A DNA stretch of 64,000 nt from Phycomyces nitens (GCA_022702545.1 JAHRBC010000007.1:1612001-1676000), one strand, 5' to 3'; shown: positions 11,457-24,387, numbered from the stretch's first letter. Numbers and translations are program-made. Notes: generated by a model from the sequence alone, not told the origin.

Positions 11457-13190
11457 CTGTTTTTTTGGTTAAAGAAAGAAGCTTTGAAAACAAACAATCA
11501 TACTTGTTGGCAATTTAAAAACCCCCAAAAAACAACAACAACTATATGATTTGTTGCACCTCCTTCATTTCTTCAGATACCGTTAAACCGACACAAATGA
11601 AAGCAAATCACGGACTGTATGAATTGGTAATAAGTGTAAGGTACAAGTCAACCCAAAGGATGGAGGTGTGCCTCATTTAATTTTGACGTGCAGAACCCAA
11701 AGCAAGAACGAGATGGCTGTTACGAGCAGCTTTTTTATGCTTGACACCATTTCTCCAAGAAATATATATATATTTGACATGAGAATAGATTATAATCGAC
11801 GGTTGCCAGTTTGGTTGAGCTGTATAAATTGATTTATTCTAGAGTCTTTACTGTCTCAAGGTGTACTCTTAACAGACTTTATTTACTAAAAGAAAGACGA
11901 TTCATAAATTGATTCTAAAATGTAGATTGTGATGTGTAAAAGAGTAAAGAGTAAAGAAGCGATTGACAACCAAAAGTCTCACAGTTCATTAATGCGTAAT
12001 ATTGTGACTCGCTCTCCGCTGTGTCGATTTACTTTTTTTAAAAAAAAATATTTATTGGTATGACCAGCACTTTTATAGTGCAGTCTTTGGACAGCTGTAA
12101 AATTGAGAGAGAGAGAGTTAGAGAGGTAGAGACGATTTGCCACTAATGAAATGTAGGGTTTTGTTGTATAGCCTTGGATGTGTCGATTTATACTGTACAA
12201 AGATGTGTTTTGAAAAAGGTAGTTTTTTGGGGTGGAGTTTGAATGTCAGGATGACATGTATGATTGGTTTTATTGTATGGTATACCTTGGTCGTTCAAAT
12301 GAAATGAAAAGGCTCATGTATGGTACTACATGATATATATATAAAAAGGCAATCATAATCCTGCTAATGAGAGCAAAGATATACTAGTAAACATACCCTA
12401 GTCTTTCTTGATGGGCTTGCACTGAATAATTGATATCAATTGTGATCCAAGTACTGCTGGCTTTGAGGTCCAGGTGTTAAAGGCTCAAGTGATTTGAGAA
12501 TATGCTTTGTTTGTGCTTGAGAGAAACATGTTGGTAATCATATCTTTCAAGTATACAGCTATTGTTACCCAGGGAGGCTTGCTCGATTAAAAATATAAAA
12601 AATATAAAATAAATAAATAAGTAGTGCTTTATAGTATCTTGGGCCTTGACTCTCTGAAATTTGGCAGTGGATCAGTAACAGTAAAGGGGACCCATTGGAT
12701 GTTCCAGATTGCATGTGGCTCAAATGCTAATTGTTCCATATTCCAAGGTATACATATACTAGTCATGTCAAATACAAAGCATGGTTACATGAGTGTGTCG
12801 TACATACCTATTCAATCTATCGTTTCCCGTATCACCCGTGGTATGACAGAACACACCCACTCAAACATTCCTATTTAATATCTCGGCCAATAGCCGCCAC
12901 ACACCAGTATAGCCAAGATATTTGGGGGTATTTCCTCTTAATTAAAATAAAATAATCGCTGTTAACCAAACAAAAAACCTTCTTTTTTCTCTAAAAAATC
13001 GTTTGATCTTCAGAACAAGGGTAATTAACCGTGTATTCTCTATGAATTCACAGTCTTAAAATTAAACCACATATATGTCTTGTTTTGTTTTTTTTGGCTA
13101 ATAAAAATCTTCAATACACAAGTTTCTATATACTTTATACTCTGGTTTAAAATATCTAATGTCCATGACAGGAGATAACACGAGTCAGTC
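11457..13190. other. Gene-poor AT-rich spacer upstream of the methyltransferase
   Basis: No supported gene. Short ORFs at 12624-12955 and 11979-12200 have no recognisable domain or splice context. A 30-codon minus-strand ORF near 11650-11740 starts with a basic then hydrophobic stretch (MVSSIKKLLVTAISFLLWVL), but it is isolated. GA-rich and TA microsatellites are present. Confidence 0.45.
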
Positions 13191-13252
13191 TAGGTGCGTC
13201 AGTCTACCGCCAAACTTATAGACATACCAAGCAATCTATTCTCTCTAGCGAT

Positions 13253-14406
13253 ATGGGGGCCCAGATATCTCGCAAGCTCAAGCCAAAATCCAGCTCACGC
13301 AAGGGGTCTACATCCCAACCACAGTCAAGTAGCTGTGTCTCTTCCGAGTCAAGATACCACAATGTGCCTTCATCATCCTACTGGCTAGCTTCAGACAGGA
13401 GCGAACAAGACCGTATGATGGGTGTGAGTCCTAAACCATGCTTTGTCGGTCATTTGAATTTAAACCCCAATCATTTCTGTCTTTGCAGGAGCACTTCGCC
13501 GTCAAAGAGCTTTTGGGCGGGAACATCATGCCCAAGGCCATGGAGATCCTTGACTTTGAAAAGGGTATCAAGGCACTCGATGTTGGCTGTGGTCCAGGCA
13601 CATGGGTGCTGGTAAGTATTACTTTTTTTTTGCTTTTTATTAGGAATCTTATTAACACACCAAAAGGATGTTGCTACCGAATATCCGGACTCTGAGATTA
13701 CGGGCATCGACATGTGCAACATCTTTCCTCAGACCATTCGTCCACCAAACACAAACTTCCTGGTCGTAAATGTTCTCGACGGTCTTCCCTTTGAAGACAA
13801 TAGCTTTGATTTTATTCAGATCCGCCAGTTGATTGCCGCTCTCACTATTCCCGAGTGGCCCATTGTGGTAGGTGAGTGTGTGAGGGTATTGAAGCCAGGA
13901 GGAATTCTTCAGATTGCAGAAGGCAACTACAAAGTAAGTCTAGGCAACTTTTTTATGATAAGTTTAATGACAATGCGAGTGTTTAGGACAGTGGTGAGGG
14001 TTCTGCCCTTTTGCTTGTCCAGACAGGTAAGAAATAAAGATATAATTGATCCGAATGTCTCTAAAATTCCCTGACATTCAATAAAATAGTACGAAAGTTT
14101 TGCCAAATGCGTAACCAGGATCCATTCGTTGGTGCCCGCATTCATCAACTTATGGAAGATGCCGGCCTCGAGGTTCTAGACAGGTGGATCAGAAATGTAA
14201 ACCATGGTGACGGTAGCAAGGCTGCGATCGAGTGGATCTGGGATTGGTGCCATTTTGCAGACACTATGAGAGACGTGCTTGCGCCCTTTCTCAATATTCC
14301 AGATAGTGAGTACGATGCCTTTATTACCGACGTTGAAGTGACCATGAAGAAGTCAAACTTTCACACAAATGCCAATATTGCAATTGGCCAAAAGCCCTTT
14401 GCTTGA
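13253..14406 (+). CDS. Class I SAM-dependent methyltransferase (UbiE/UMTA-like)
   Basis: Transfers a methyl group from S-adenosylmethionine; the substrate is unknown. Five exons join in frame with canonical junctions: 13253-13423, 13489-13611, 13667-13933, 13987-14026 and 14090-14406. The start MGAQISRKLKPKSSSRKG is a possible N-myristoylation sequence (MGxxxS/K) followed by a Ser-rich linker. The Rossmann core shows motif I (ALDVGCGPGTWVL), an acidic residue ending strand 2 (EITGIDM), motif II (NVLDGLPFEDNSFDFIQIR) and motif III (VLKPGGILQIAEGNY). The C-terminal part (IEWIWDWCHFADTMRDVLAP) is the variable lid region. Many fungi, Mucoromycota in particular, carry expanded sets of such methyltransferases. 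The in-frame ATG at 13253 is chosen because the reading frame is closed upstream. Confidence 0.87.
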
Positions 14407-14430
14407 AAACTATGCTTCTATCAAATATAC

Positions 14431-14463
<33 letters not shown>

Positions 14464-14572
14464 CCCACTCACACGCACACTTACATTAATACATTCATAC
14501 ATTTGTATATTTATTTATTTATTTATTTATTTATTATTTAATCATCTAGAAATAATAATAATAATCATGCTT

Positions 14573-15185
14573 TTATGCTCCAAGAACCTTCTTGACCATG
14601 TCGCTCACGGTCTTTTTGTCTGCCTTTGAAGCGTCAATTGTCCAAGCCTTCATGACCTTGCCCATGTCGCGTGCAGTGGTTGCACCGACTTGGGTTACCA
14701 AGGCACGCACATGTTTTTCAATTTCCTCGGGAGACATCTGGGCAGGCAGATAGCGCTGCAATACAACCAACTCAGCCTGTTCTTGCTCAGCCAATTCAGG
14801 TCGTCCACCGGCAGCATACTGGGCCACAGAGTCCTGACGACGCTTGATACCCTTTTGGAGAACCGAGAGAACGCTGGCATTCTCACTCTGGCCAGGAACA
14901 GCGTTTGGTGACTTTATGTAGTAGGTATAGTCACTCAAGACACTCTTGACAACATTGAGATCGGGCTGCTTCTTTTCACGCATCAAAGTCTTGCGATCCT
15001 GCTTGAGTTGCTCAAGAAGCGATTCTACAAGCTAATGAGCCAAAAAAGTATATATATAATTTGGAAATTGCAAGGTGCATACCGGTAGCCTCGCTTGTGT
15101 AGTGTCTAGCAAGACCCAAGCTGCGTACAGGCATGGATCTGCATTGGCTGGTCAATAGGAACAAGGATCTTTGAAGGCTGGCCAT
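14573..15185 (-). CDS. AIM41: Mitochondrial GatB/YqeY-domain protein (AIM41-like)
   Basis: Two exons, 15185-15083 and 15024-14573, join in phase 1 through a CTTGTAG acceptor. The N-terminus MASLQRSLFLLTSQCRSMPV, continuing RSLGLARHYTS, is Arg/Ser/Leu-rich without acidic residues, a typical mitochondrial presequence. The mature part is a complete YqeY domain: LMREKKQPDLNVVKSVLSDY, then EQEQAELVVLQRYLPAQMS, EEIEKHVRALVTQVG, DMGKVMKAWTIDASK and a C-terminal basic helix. Yeast Aim41 and bacterial YqeY share this fold, which resembles the tRNA-binding tail of GatB amidotransferase; its exact role is unsettled. It is convergent with the methyltransferase at 14406 (166 bp between stops). Confidence 0.9.
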
Positions 15186-15704
15186 TTCTGAAATGAGTAA
15201 AGGTTGACATTTTGGAAATGTAAATAAATAAAACCATTTCAGGTACCGCCTAAAGTAAAATGTATTATTATTATTATTGTATTTTATTTTGTTCAAGAGA
15301 GTGCTTGCCATGTTATTTATTGTACCATTTACATATTCATTGAATTGAATTGAATTGCCCAAAAATATGTGTGTCCAATTGACTAGGTACCAAAATATTC
15401 CAAGAAACCATTACTTGTCCACTTTCAATTGTTCTAAACTAATACCAGGCCTCACTATAGAACCCAATTGGTCATTTCTAGACTGTTTGTGAGCAGTTTG
15501 CAAGCCGTATTTAGCCCTGCCCTTTTTGATTTCGGTTCTTCTTGATGAGCTTGATTAGTGTATATTGAAGTTATCTTTTATATATATTATTTTAAAGCAA
15601 GTGTATTTTTTTTTTACAGTTTTTTGCGAGGATGAATCTTTTTTTTTCCTGTGTGTGTGTTTGTGTGTAGGTGAATGTAGTTGTGATGTATAAAATGTCA
15701 AGAA
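15186..15704. other. Intergenic spacer between NIP7 and AIM41
   Basis: Upstream of the AIM41 start. It contains ATT and TG/T-rich runs (15651-15675) but no supported gene. The stretch must hold the NIP7 terminator and the AIM41 promoter, neither identifiable by eye. Confidence 0.5.
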
Positions 15705-16550
15705 TTAGAACAGAGTGTCTTCCTCACGGAGGTACTCTCCAACATCAGCTTGGTGGAACATGATGATGTCTGTGGGTGCGAGCTTCTTCATATCCACTGT
15801 CGAACGCGCTGTTACACCGAAACCCTGTTTACAGCGTCCATCAATAAACACGACTCCTTTTTATCATAACCCACAACCAAGTCAACTTACCAAGGGGCTG
15901 TCAGACATGGTGTAGACGACTACACCAGTGTGCTCGGGAGTGTCGTCGGTAATTCTACCCAAATGGGCCTTGACGACGTGGTTACCATAAAGGAATGGCA
16001 TCTCACCATTAGGCTTGATCCAGATCTTGTACTATACAAAAAACAAACAAACATAAACAACAACAAAAAAATATATATATACAAAGATCTACTAATCAGC
16101 ACTGATCTTCCTCGTTATATTCTCTATTGTTATATCTTGATTATGTACCTTTGCGTACTGTGCAAGATGATCGAGAGCAGTAATGTGCAATTTAAACTTT
16201 CCAGTCTTTGTAAACTTTCCAAAACAGACACCAGCCGATCCAAGCTGATCACGACCAACACTGGCAGCGATACGCATCATTGCCTCACTACAACATTGGT
16301 TGAACGGTTTAGAAACCAAAACATGGTGACCCAATAGAGTAATTTTACCTGAGGTAGTAGACACGGTTGTTGTGAAGACGGAAGCAATAGGTCTCATCGG
16401 GACGATCGATCAAATGCTTAATGTTGGCTCCAATGCTGCAAAAAATGTTTGTGTTTAGCAACTAGTGCTACGCCGAGTGTTTAAATGAGCTTACTATTTT
16501 GCGAGCTTCTCGAACAAGGTTGTGGTCTCTTCGGCTGTCAGGGGACGCAT
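15705..16550 (-). CDS. NIP7: 60S ribosome biogenesis factor NIP7 (PUA domain)
   Basis: Binds pre-rRNA in 60S assembly together with Nop8/FTSJ3-type partners. The start [18 protein letters not shown] is at 16550. Six short exons join in frame: after the first come [20 protein letters not shown], then [19 protein letters not shown], then [21 protein letters not shown] later exon holds [20 protein letters not shown] and the last holds [15 protein letters not shown], ending [16 protein letters not shown], with the stop at 15705. Every block is collinear with NIP7, including the PUA-domain region IWIKP...FLYGNHV. Introns are 50-110 bp. It is divergent from SLX1, with about 200 bp between the two starts. 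Confidence 0.94.
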
Positions 16551-16751
16551 GTTGTAGAATAAGAGGAGACTTGTGAATAAAATAAAATATTAAATATTAA
16601 AAAAAAAAGTCAGCTTCAAGCAAAAAAGGTCTCTAGATTTCGGTATTTGGACTTGCACCAAGCCACTGGTTTTTGTGACTGAGGGGAAATGTGTCCTCCT
16701 GGATAGCCTTGTGCCTTGGCTTCTTTTTCTTTCTTTTTTTTTGGCGCATTG
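16551..16751. promoter_or_regulatory. Divergent promoter region of NIP7 and SLX1
   Basis: The two start codons face away from each other across 201 bp. The interval is T-rich on the SLX1 side and A-rich near NIP7. No specific element is recognised; the call rests on gene geometry. Confidence 0.5.
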
Positions 16752-17813
16752 ATGGAGCCCAGCTGTGTGTTCTATAGCTGTTATCTTGTGAGATCTTTGC
16801 ATCCAGACTATCCAAACAGAGTCTATGTTGGATCCACACCGGACCCCATTAGAAGGCTAAGGCAGCATAATGGAGAGATTACTCAGGGTGCAAAAAAGAC
16901 GAAACCGTATCGTCCTTGGTAGATATATATAATTATTATGCACATTAATGAATCTCTCTCTCTCTCTCCTTTTTTTTTTGGCAAGTATCTTTATAAAGCT
17001 ATATATGTGTTTCTGTTTTTTTTAGGGAAATGGTTATGCTAGTGTATGGATTTCCAAGCAACTTGTGCGCCCTTGCATTTGAAAATGCATGGCAGCATCC
17101 TCTAGAATCCCGTCATCTCAAACGGTCAAAGTGTTATGCCAACAAGGACAATACTTTTGGAATGAGTAGTAAACAACATGCAAATCTACTGCTGTCAAAG
17201 ATGCGGGCTGTTCATGATGTCCTGTCTACAAAACCATTTTCTCAATGGCCACTTAACCTTCATTTCACAACTCTGGCTATGAGATGCCTATTTGAGGCAG
17301 AAGGGCATGGTGTGACTGGTGATCAAATACCCCTTCACATAAAGACCACTCTTGGACCACTCACCAGTCTTCCACTCAAAAAGTTCCAATTGAATCAGAG
17401 TGAGTTTGGGTCCCTCTAGAGAAAACATGCAAAATATTGGTATTGATATTCTGGGTAGAAGAGGGACCTGTATATGACAATTATTGCTCAATGGCTGCAA
17501 AAATGCCCTGTCACATGTGCAAGGTTGATGTGGAGAAACAGGTACATGTTGTTCTTCTGGTCCTACAAACCAGACATGGCTGACAGGACATTAGAACCCA
17601 AAGGTGTTTGTAAGCTGTCTAGACTGCAAGATGGTTGCACATTTGACGTGCCTTGCCACCAGTCTTTTGGACTCTGACACTGATCTTGTGCCGATCAAAG
17701 GCAAATGCCCTAAATGTGGCATTGTCATACTTTGGGGAGATCTTATTCAGGCACTCAAGTTACGCAACACTTGGGAATCAGAAGGAACAGGAATGACAAT
17801 AGCAACTATGTAA
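16752..17813 (+). CDS. SLX1: Structure-specific endonuclease subunit SLX1 (GIY-YIG plus RING-like zinc finger)
   Basis: With SLX4 it cuts branched DNA such as Holliday junctions and flaps. The N-terminal GIY-YIG nuclease is clear: CYLVRSL, then [20 protein letters not shown] with the catalytic arginine, and FENAWQHP with the metal-binding glutamate. Exon 1 ends at 16918 (CCTTG|gtagat) and exon 2 begins with [12 protein letters not shown] after a TTTTTTAG acceptor. A later exon gives [11 protein letters not shown], and the last gives [16 protein letters not shown] and [16 protein letters not shown], which together form the Cys/His zinc-binding domain. Stop at 17811-17813. An ATG 12 codons upstream (16716) is in frame but would add a run of phenylalanines, so 16752 is preferred. 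Confidence 0.93.
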
Positions 17814-17860
17814 TTTTAATGCAAGACAAGATTTTTGTGTATTGGTAATATAGAGTGGTA

Positions 17861-18056
17861 TTAAACAACATGATGTTTTGGGGACTGTGCCTGCAAGAGT
17901 ATTAGTACATAGACCTTGGTATTGACGTTGATGCGTTTACCTTTTGATTTATTACATAAACACCCAGGTTGCGCATGCCAGAGGAGTTGCAGCAGCCGAC
18001 ACAAAGGCAGACATGGCCAGGACGGTAAAGACGAGGACGGTGGTGCGAGCAGACAT
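17861..18056 (-). CDS. Candidate small secreted or membrane peptide
   Basis: The ATG at 18056 opens MSARTTVLVFTVLAMSAFVS then AAATPL, with the shape of a signal peptide (n-region R, hydrophobic core, A-x-A). Read unspliced it stops after 34 codons at 17952. A GT donor after ACC TGG and a CTAAT...CTCTTGCAG acceptor would instead join it to AQSPKHHVV and a stop at 17861, giving about 40 residues. The branch point and acceptor make the spliced form plausible. No family is recognised; it is too short for confidence. Confidence 0.35.
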
Positions 18057-18059
18057 GTT

Positions 18060-21000
18060 TAGAAGAGAAAGAGGATGGTGGTTGAAGAGGCTGTGGGATC
18101 GATGATTAAATACAAAATAAATGGGATTGCTTACGTAGCATTAGACAAATGTACCCCAATTCCAATACTAAGGTGTATAAAATTATACATACATACATTT
18201 ATTTATTTATTTATTTGTAAGCATCAGCCCAAACAGACAAGACAGACGATTGAATATGGTATTTCTGATAAATAAGGAGTATAAAGGAGCTTAATGTCTA
18301 GACCCTTGTTTTCTCCCTATTTTCATGGCTCACAATTGATGATGGACCTGGTTCAAATCCTTCTTATATGATTATTCTGTGGTATGGACATCCTTGACCT
18401 GCATAGTTTGAACTGCAGAAGCATACAAGACCATCAAAGAACCAATACCTCTAGAGATCCCAGTGTGATACTGCATACAATAACCGAATTCTGACAGAAT
18501 GGGTAAATTGGGGCTGTATGGCTGCAAATAGCATACCTTATTCTACTCGGCGTCACGTCAAGGCCATGGATGTGCCTTTGAAGATGCAAACATACATTGT
18601 AATGGCATGAGATTGCATAGTGTAACCAATATTATTTTTTGGTTACCAACGGTATTCAAATTATAAATGCCTGGCATTCTTGAAAATAATACTCTCATAG
18701 TTTGATTAAAGGCTTTGATCCAAGTATAGGACGCCTAGGGCTAACTTGCATTCCAACTGAAATAACCAGCAAATTATGTCCAGTACTCCATTGTACAAGT
18801 ATGGTATTTTGGATACAAATCAAGATTCTCTGCAATACATTGTTAATGACAGTTTGTTTGTTTGTTTATTTACCTTTGATGTACCTGTCGATTTGTACAC
18901 GGATATTCATGACACACAATCGATCAATACATAAAAAAAAACGTCCTTCTTTACACCTATGATCTCAAGTATAAAGATCTTTATATGTGATTAATTTGGT
19001 ATGTGCGATACTTATATTGGTATACTTACAATATATCTTTACCAACAATTCACAAGATACCAATACATGTTATAAAAGCAGGACTTTTAATTGAAAGAAA
19101 GAAAGAAAAAGGAACAACATGGATGAAACAAAAACTAACCATTAAACTTGCCTCGACAATTAAAGCTCTCGAGAGAACAGGGTTTGATACGGTGATATCA
19201 CTAAATACACCAGGTCAAACCTTTTTCATTGCTTGCATTGTTCTAATCCTATAAACACGAGGCTTGCTAAAAGGTAATTATATACTCCCCTGTCGTATAA
19301 TTCAGCAAGGTCACTAGAAAGGTTTCTTTACGCCAAAAACACAAGGCACATGTTTTTTTTTCTTTCAAATTTTGGCATTTCAGCCCAACTTCCTTTAAAG
19401 TATTTACTTTAACAATACCCCAAGGCAATAATTCAATGCTTTGGTAAGAAATAATTGGCTTGCTATTTAATAATATATATATATATATATATACATATAT
19501 TATTAAATTAATTAAATAGGCTTGTTTGTATACAAATGTATCTCGTGAAAGTCTTTGGGCTAAAATATTTGTATTCCAGAGTAAAACGGAATCTATGAAT
19601 AGGTCATAAATGAGATATATTCATTAACTTTATATGGTTACCAAGAAAGAGAGAGAAATAATAATAATAATAATGATAATAATAATGATAAATAGGCTCA
19701 ACATAAAATACATCTAAACTAGACCTCTTTTATGCTTGGACAAAAAAATGTTGGGGCTATTAATCTCTTGTCAAAACCAGAGATTGATTCCCTTGTTTGA
19801 CCAGTCTTTTATAATTGATACAGTCGACCTTTGCTCCTCGAAAAGATCAATTGAAATGGAAATATAAGCCAGGTCTTGTATTTCGTCAGATATTTCTACT
19901 TTTGAAATTGGGTAATGAATGGTATAGGCAATTTACTAATAACCAGATGGATTTTGGTCCAAGTCAATTATACCCTTCTTCTTTTTTAATAGGCCTTTGT
20001 CAAGTAATCTCCATAATCTTACAAACAAGAGTCAAGAGACATGGTTTAGGCTTAAAATGTTGAACTTGGCAAAAAGGTCCTTTATTTTTATTTTTTTTGA
20101 TCTTTGGAGAGAAAAAATATAGAGGGTCCTGATCGATCAAATGCTCTAGCACTCTTTATATTTGGCAGTAATACAATTTTCTTTTCCTAGTTGTACATGG
20201 ATCGATGGCAAGTTCCCTTGCAAATCCAATACTATCAACTATCCATAAATTTGAGTCTTTAATAGACCTCGGTTTTCTTTTGCTGGCTAGCAAACAGAAA
20301 CTCTGTGGTCTCTCACCCAATGTGTCTTTCTTATTAAAACATGTCTGTCGTAATAGCAAAAATCGCTATATTTTATTTTAGATCTCAAAAGTGGAAAAAG
20401 AGAAACCACCACCACCATATGTAATCTTTGGGCGACTGTTTTGGGGTCTTTCAATCCCGACAATCCACTCTAACCACAAACCCCACTCCAACCAAAACCG
20501 AGGATTACTATTGGCCAAACCGAGTAATCAATCTGAATTTAACTGGCAAAGAACGGATCTTATTTGTCAATGACAATATCTTGATGACCGACAGTTTTAT
20601 TTCCAACCAATCAATTACGTTTTCCAAATCATCAAAAACCCACAAGCCTGACTTTTCCTTTTTTTAAAGAAAAAACGTCGTCATGGCAACCTTTTTATTT
20701 TATTTTTAAACTCTATATAAACCTGGAATTTGAGATCCAGAAAAACCAAATCATGAATACACTTGGCTTATCGAAAATCATGGCAGATTCCTTGAACATT
20801 TTCAATTTTACACCTTGAATCCAATAATGAATTGTTGCTGTTGTCGCTGTTGTTGTTGTAGAAATACATGTTTATTGATTATCATATTCAGAAACCCTAT
20901 AGACCTATATCTGGGGTGACACTAGGTTTCATTCACAACCAAACCTTCCAGAAACTAGGTTGCGCAGTAATTCCAGACTACACTTTGAGCAAAACAGCTT

Positions 21001-21720
21001 GCTTGCTTGCTTTCTTGCCTTGCTCATATCTTATATATATATATAAGAAAATAAATAAATAAATAAATATTTAAAATATACGGCTCAGATAAATAGGGAG
21101 TGTAAAACAAGCAAAATTACAAAGCAATAATACAGGGGAAACATCTTGTACTCAATCAAGCACATTAATGAAAACTATAATCATAATAATTTGTATATAT
21201 CCTTATCGTTGAATCACATCAATACTAAAAAAAGAAACTAGTAAAAATAAAATAAAAAACCCAAACAAGAATATGAGCCATACTGAAAATTGCCCTTATT
21301 AATTCTATACAGCCATTTGAGAAGCAGCAGCAAAAAATAATCCTTCAAGACTACCAAAAGCCCAATAGTAATCTGATGAAGATTCTCTCTACAAAAGAGC
21401 CCTTTGCAAACATGCTCCTTGAAAGTCCAAGTCTAAATTTAAGGAGAAAGCACTTGGATTTTGAAACTCATGCTGATCTGAGACATAGCAGTCCACTGTT
21501 TTGTAAGGATTTTTTGTTTTTTTTTGAAAGGCAACAATTTTCAACCAAGAAAAAAGGCATGTACATCATATAGAATTAAAAGTCACAAAAAAGTAAAACG
21601 TCGGCGAAAATTCAAAAAAAAGAAAGTTTTTTTTTATATATGTATATATATCAAGAAACAAGAAAGTAAATTCTTGTTCCCTCCTTTCTCCCTCCTTCAT
21701 CAGCTTCATTAAAAAAAAAG
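18060..21720. other. Gene-free AT-rich region
   Basis: No exon structure or protein family could be supported in about 3.6 kb. Contents: TTTA repeats (18196-18216), TA runs (about 19470-19500), ATA/GATAAT runs (19656-19690), a CTGTTG-type run (20836-20860) and many A/T homopolymers. A minus-strand ORF at 20156-20359 and plus-strand ORFs at 19003-19254 and 20428-20667 are open by chance or decayed. The last bases before 21726 are pyrimidine-rich (CTCCCTCCTTC), a common feature before strongly expressed fungal start codons. Confidence 0.5.
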
Positions 21721-21725
21721 GGAAT

Positions 21726-23671
21726 ATGAGTGCCATTTCAGCATCCAAGGCTAAGCGTCTCGCAGCAAAGGCCGCCAAGAGTGGCAAGGCTGACACTGGC
21801 AAGGATGCCAAGAATGCCCCCATTTCGTCCAAGTCTGCATCTCCAGAGGATCTTATGGACAAGTTGAAGATCAATGTCGACCGTACTGCCACCGGTAACT
21901 ACTCTTCCCAGGAAAGAAGCAGAGATATCAAGATCGAGTCTTATTCTCTCAACTACCACGGCCGTGTTCTTATCGACAATGCTACTATCGAACTCAACTT
22001 TGGCAGACGTTATGGTCTGTTGGGTGCAAACGGTTCCGGAAAGTCCACCTTCCTGACCTCCCTTGCCGAGAGAGATATCGAGATCCCCGAGCATATCGAT
22101 GTAAGTAATTTTTTTTAAAAATATATTATTATAATATAAAAAATTGGAAGGGAAGACTAGGGCCTTTTTTAACCCTGTAGACGGCCGAGTTGGGGTATCT
22201 TGACGAATCTTTACTCATCATCATCATCATTATTATCTTTCTCTCTTAGACCTACCTCCTCAACCAGGAAGCCGAGCCCTCTGACATGAACGCTGTCGAG
22301 GCTGTTATCCTCCACGCTCAAAAGGAAGTTGCCCGTCTCGAGAAGCAGGTCGAGGAACTCCTCAGCCAGGATGATGGTGCTGATAACCCACTTTTGGATG
22401 ATATCTATGAGCGTATCGAAGCCATGGATCCCTCTACCTTTGAGGCCAGAGCTTGCTCTCTCCTCTCTGGTCTTGGTTTCAACACTGCTCAGATGAAGAA
22501 GGCCACCAAGGACATGTCTGGTGGTTGGCGTATGAGAGTTGCTCTTGCAACTGCCCTTTTCATTAAGCCCACCCTCTTGTTGTTGGATGAGCCCACCAAC
22601 CATTTGGATCTCGAGGCCTGTGTGTGGCTCGAAGAGTACTTGAAGACCTACGACCGTATCCTCGTCGTCGTCTCTCACTCCCAGGATTTCCTCAACGGTG
22701 TGTGCACAAACACCATGAACTTGACCCACAAGCGTAAGCTCGTCTACTATGGTGGTAACTACGATATGTTCGTCAAGATTAAGGAGGAAAACGAGGTCAA
22801 CCAGGCCAAGGCTTACGACAAGCAGCAGGAAGAAATTGCCCACATCAAGAAGTTTATTGCCTCTGCCGGTACCTACGCCAACTTGGTTCGTCAGGCCAAG
22901 TCCAAGCAGAAGATCATTGACAAGATGGAGGCTGCTGGTCTGATTGAGAAGGTCGAGAAGCCCCAGGCTTTCAAGTTTGCCTTTACCGATGTCGATAAGC
23001 TCCCCCCACCGGTCCTTGCTTTCCAGGAAGTCTCCTTTGCCTACAGCGGCAAGGTTGAAGACTGTCTCTACCGCCACATTGAGCTCGGTGTCGATATGGA
23101 TTCCCGTATTGCCCTTGTCGGTCCCAATGGTGCTGGCAAGTCTACTCTCTTGAAGTTGATGAGCAACGAGCTTGTTCCCACCGAAGGTCGTGTCCAGCGT
23201 CATACTTCCCTTAAGCTCGGCAAGTACTCCCAGCACTCCAACGACCAGCTCGAGATGGATCTGTCTCCTATTGATTACATGAAGAAGCACTTCCCTCACG
23301 AGAGCACCCAGACTGACCACTGGCGTCAGCAGTTGGGTCGCTATGGTTTGACCGGTGCCCATCAGACCTCTCCCATTGCCCACCTTTCCGATGGTCTCAA
23401 GTCCCGTCTTGTATTTGCCGAACTTGCTGTCCTCCACCCTCACATCATCTTGTTGGACGAACCTACTAACCATTTGGATATGGAGTCCATTGATTCGCTT
23501 GCCAATGCTATCAACAGCTTCAAGGGTGGTGTTGTCCTGGTTTCTCACGACTTCCGTCTGATTTCTCAGGTTGCAAAGGAGATCTGGTTGTGTGAGAATG
23601 GTGACATTGCTCGCTTCCCTGGATCTATTGCTGAGTACAAGGAGGGTCTTAGAAAGAAGGTCAAGATCTAG
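21726..23671 (+). CDS. ARB1: ABCF-family ATPase ARB1 (ABCF2-like) ribosome biogenesis factor
   Basis: A soluble twin-ATPase ABC protein that shuttles between nucleus and cytoplasm and helps 40S and 60S maturation. Exon 1 is 21726-22100 and exon 2 22250-23671 (intron GTAAGT...CTCTTAG), giving about 598 residues, close to the yeast Arb1 length. The N-terminus is a lysine/alanine-rich helix. NBD1 has Walker A GANGSGKST, signature SGGWRMRVALA and Walker B LLLLDEPTNHLD. The linker helix pair follows. NBD2 has Walker A GPNGAGKST, a signature LSDGLKSRLVFAELA and Walker B IILLDEPTNHLD, then the switch SHDFRL. Codons are strongly biased to C/G-ending forms, unlike neighbouring genes, as expected for an abundant protein. 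There are no membrane segments. Confidence 0.96.
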
Positions 23672-24387
23672 ATGTCTTGTTTTACTTTAGATTTATAAAA
23701 GAAGAAGAAAAAAGAAGAAAACAACCTCTAGGAGAATATCCTTTTCCTCCATCCCTCTATTATACTCTCTCTATCTCTATCTCTCTCTCTCTCTGTCTTT
23801 ATTTCATCCTTTAGATTTTTTGGTCAGATTCATATCTTACCAAACTTACCCTTGCAGTTTGATTCTTATTTTCTTTATTCATGTATTAAAAATCCATTAG
23901 TTTGACTGCCTTTACTTTTTTTTATATATACATTTATTTACACATACAAAAAAGAAAAACACGGTTTATTGAATATTTTTTGAGAGTTATTGCTGCTTGG
24001 ATTAATTAACAATACAAAATATCCAGGGCAATTAACGTTGTTAATATTGCAATGCTGTGAATCAGAACCACTAAGTCAGTCAGTCAGTCAGTCAGTCAAA
24101 TATTACGGCCTAATTTTGTTTAAAAAGATTTGTGTAATCTGCCCTCACTAGCCACACCCAATATTTTTTACCATAAGCCCTGCTTTATTTGTGGTTTTTT
24201 TTGGTACAATTGTATAGCCTCCACTATTGAAGCAATCGTACCTTTCATAAAACTCAATTGATTGTCAATTGCAAAAGCCTCTGCTGGAGACTCTACAGAT
24301 CTAAGCATCGCTGGTTAAATGGAATGGTTCCTGGGACACATGAAGAATGATGTACACTTGTGAGGCTCAGAGGAACCAAATGTAGGC
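23672..24387. other. ARB1 3' flank, no gene
   Basis: AT-rich, with CT-rich (23765-23795) and TCAG (24075-24098) simple repeats. Nothing coding is seen. Confidence 0.55.
24075..24098. repeat. TCAG tetranucleotide microsatellite
   Basis: Six perfect GTCA/TCAG units in tandem. Confidence 0.9.

Noticed and set aside
18345..18370. GGTTCAAATCC resembling a tRNA T-loop
   Set aside because: No matching acceptor stem, D-loop or anticodon arm could be formed in the surrounding 90 bases.
22211..23548. A 445-codon open frame on the minus strand
   Set aside because: It lies entirely antisense to ARB1 exon 2. Its length comes from the strong third-position C/G codon bias of ARB1, and its translation has no recognisable domain.
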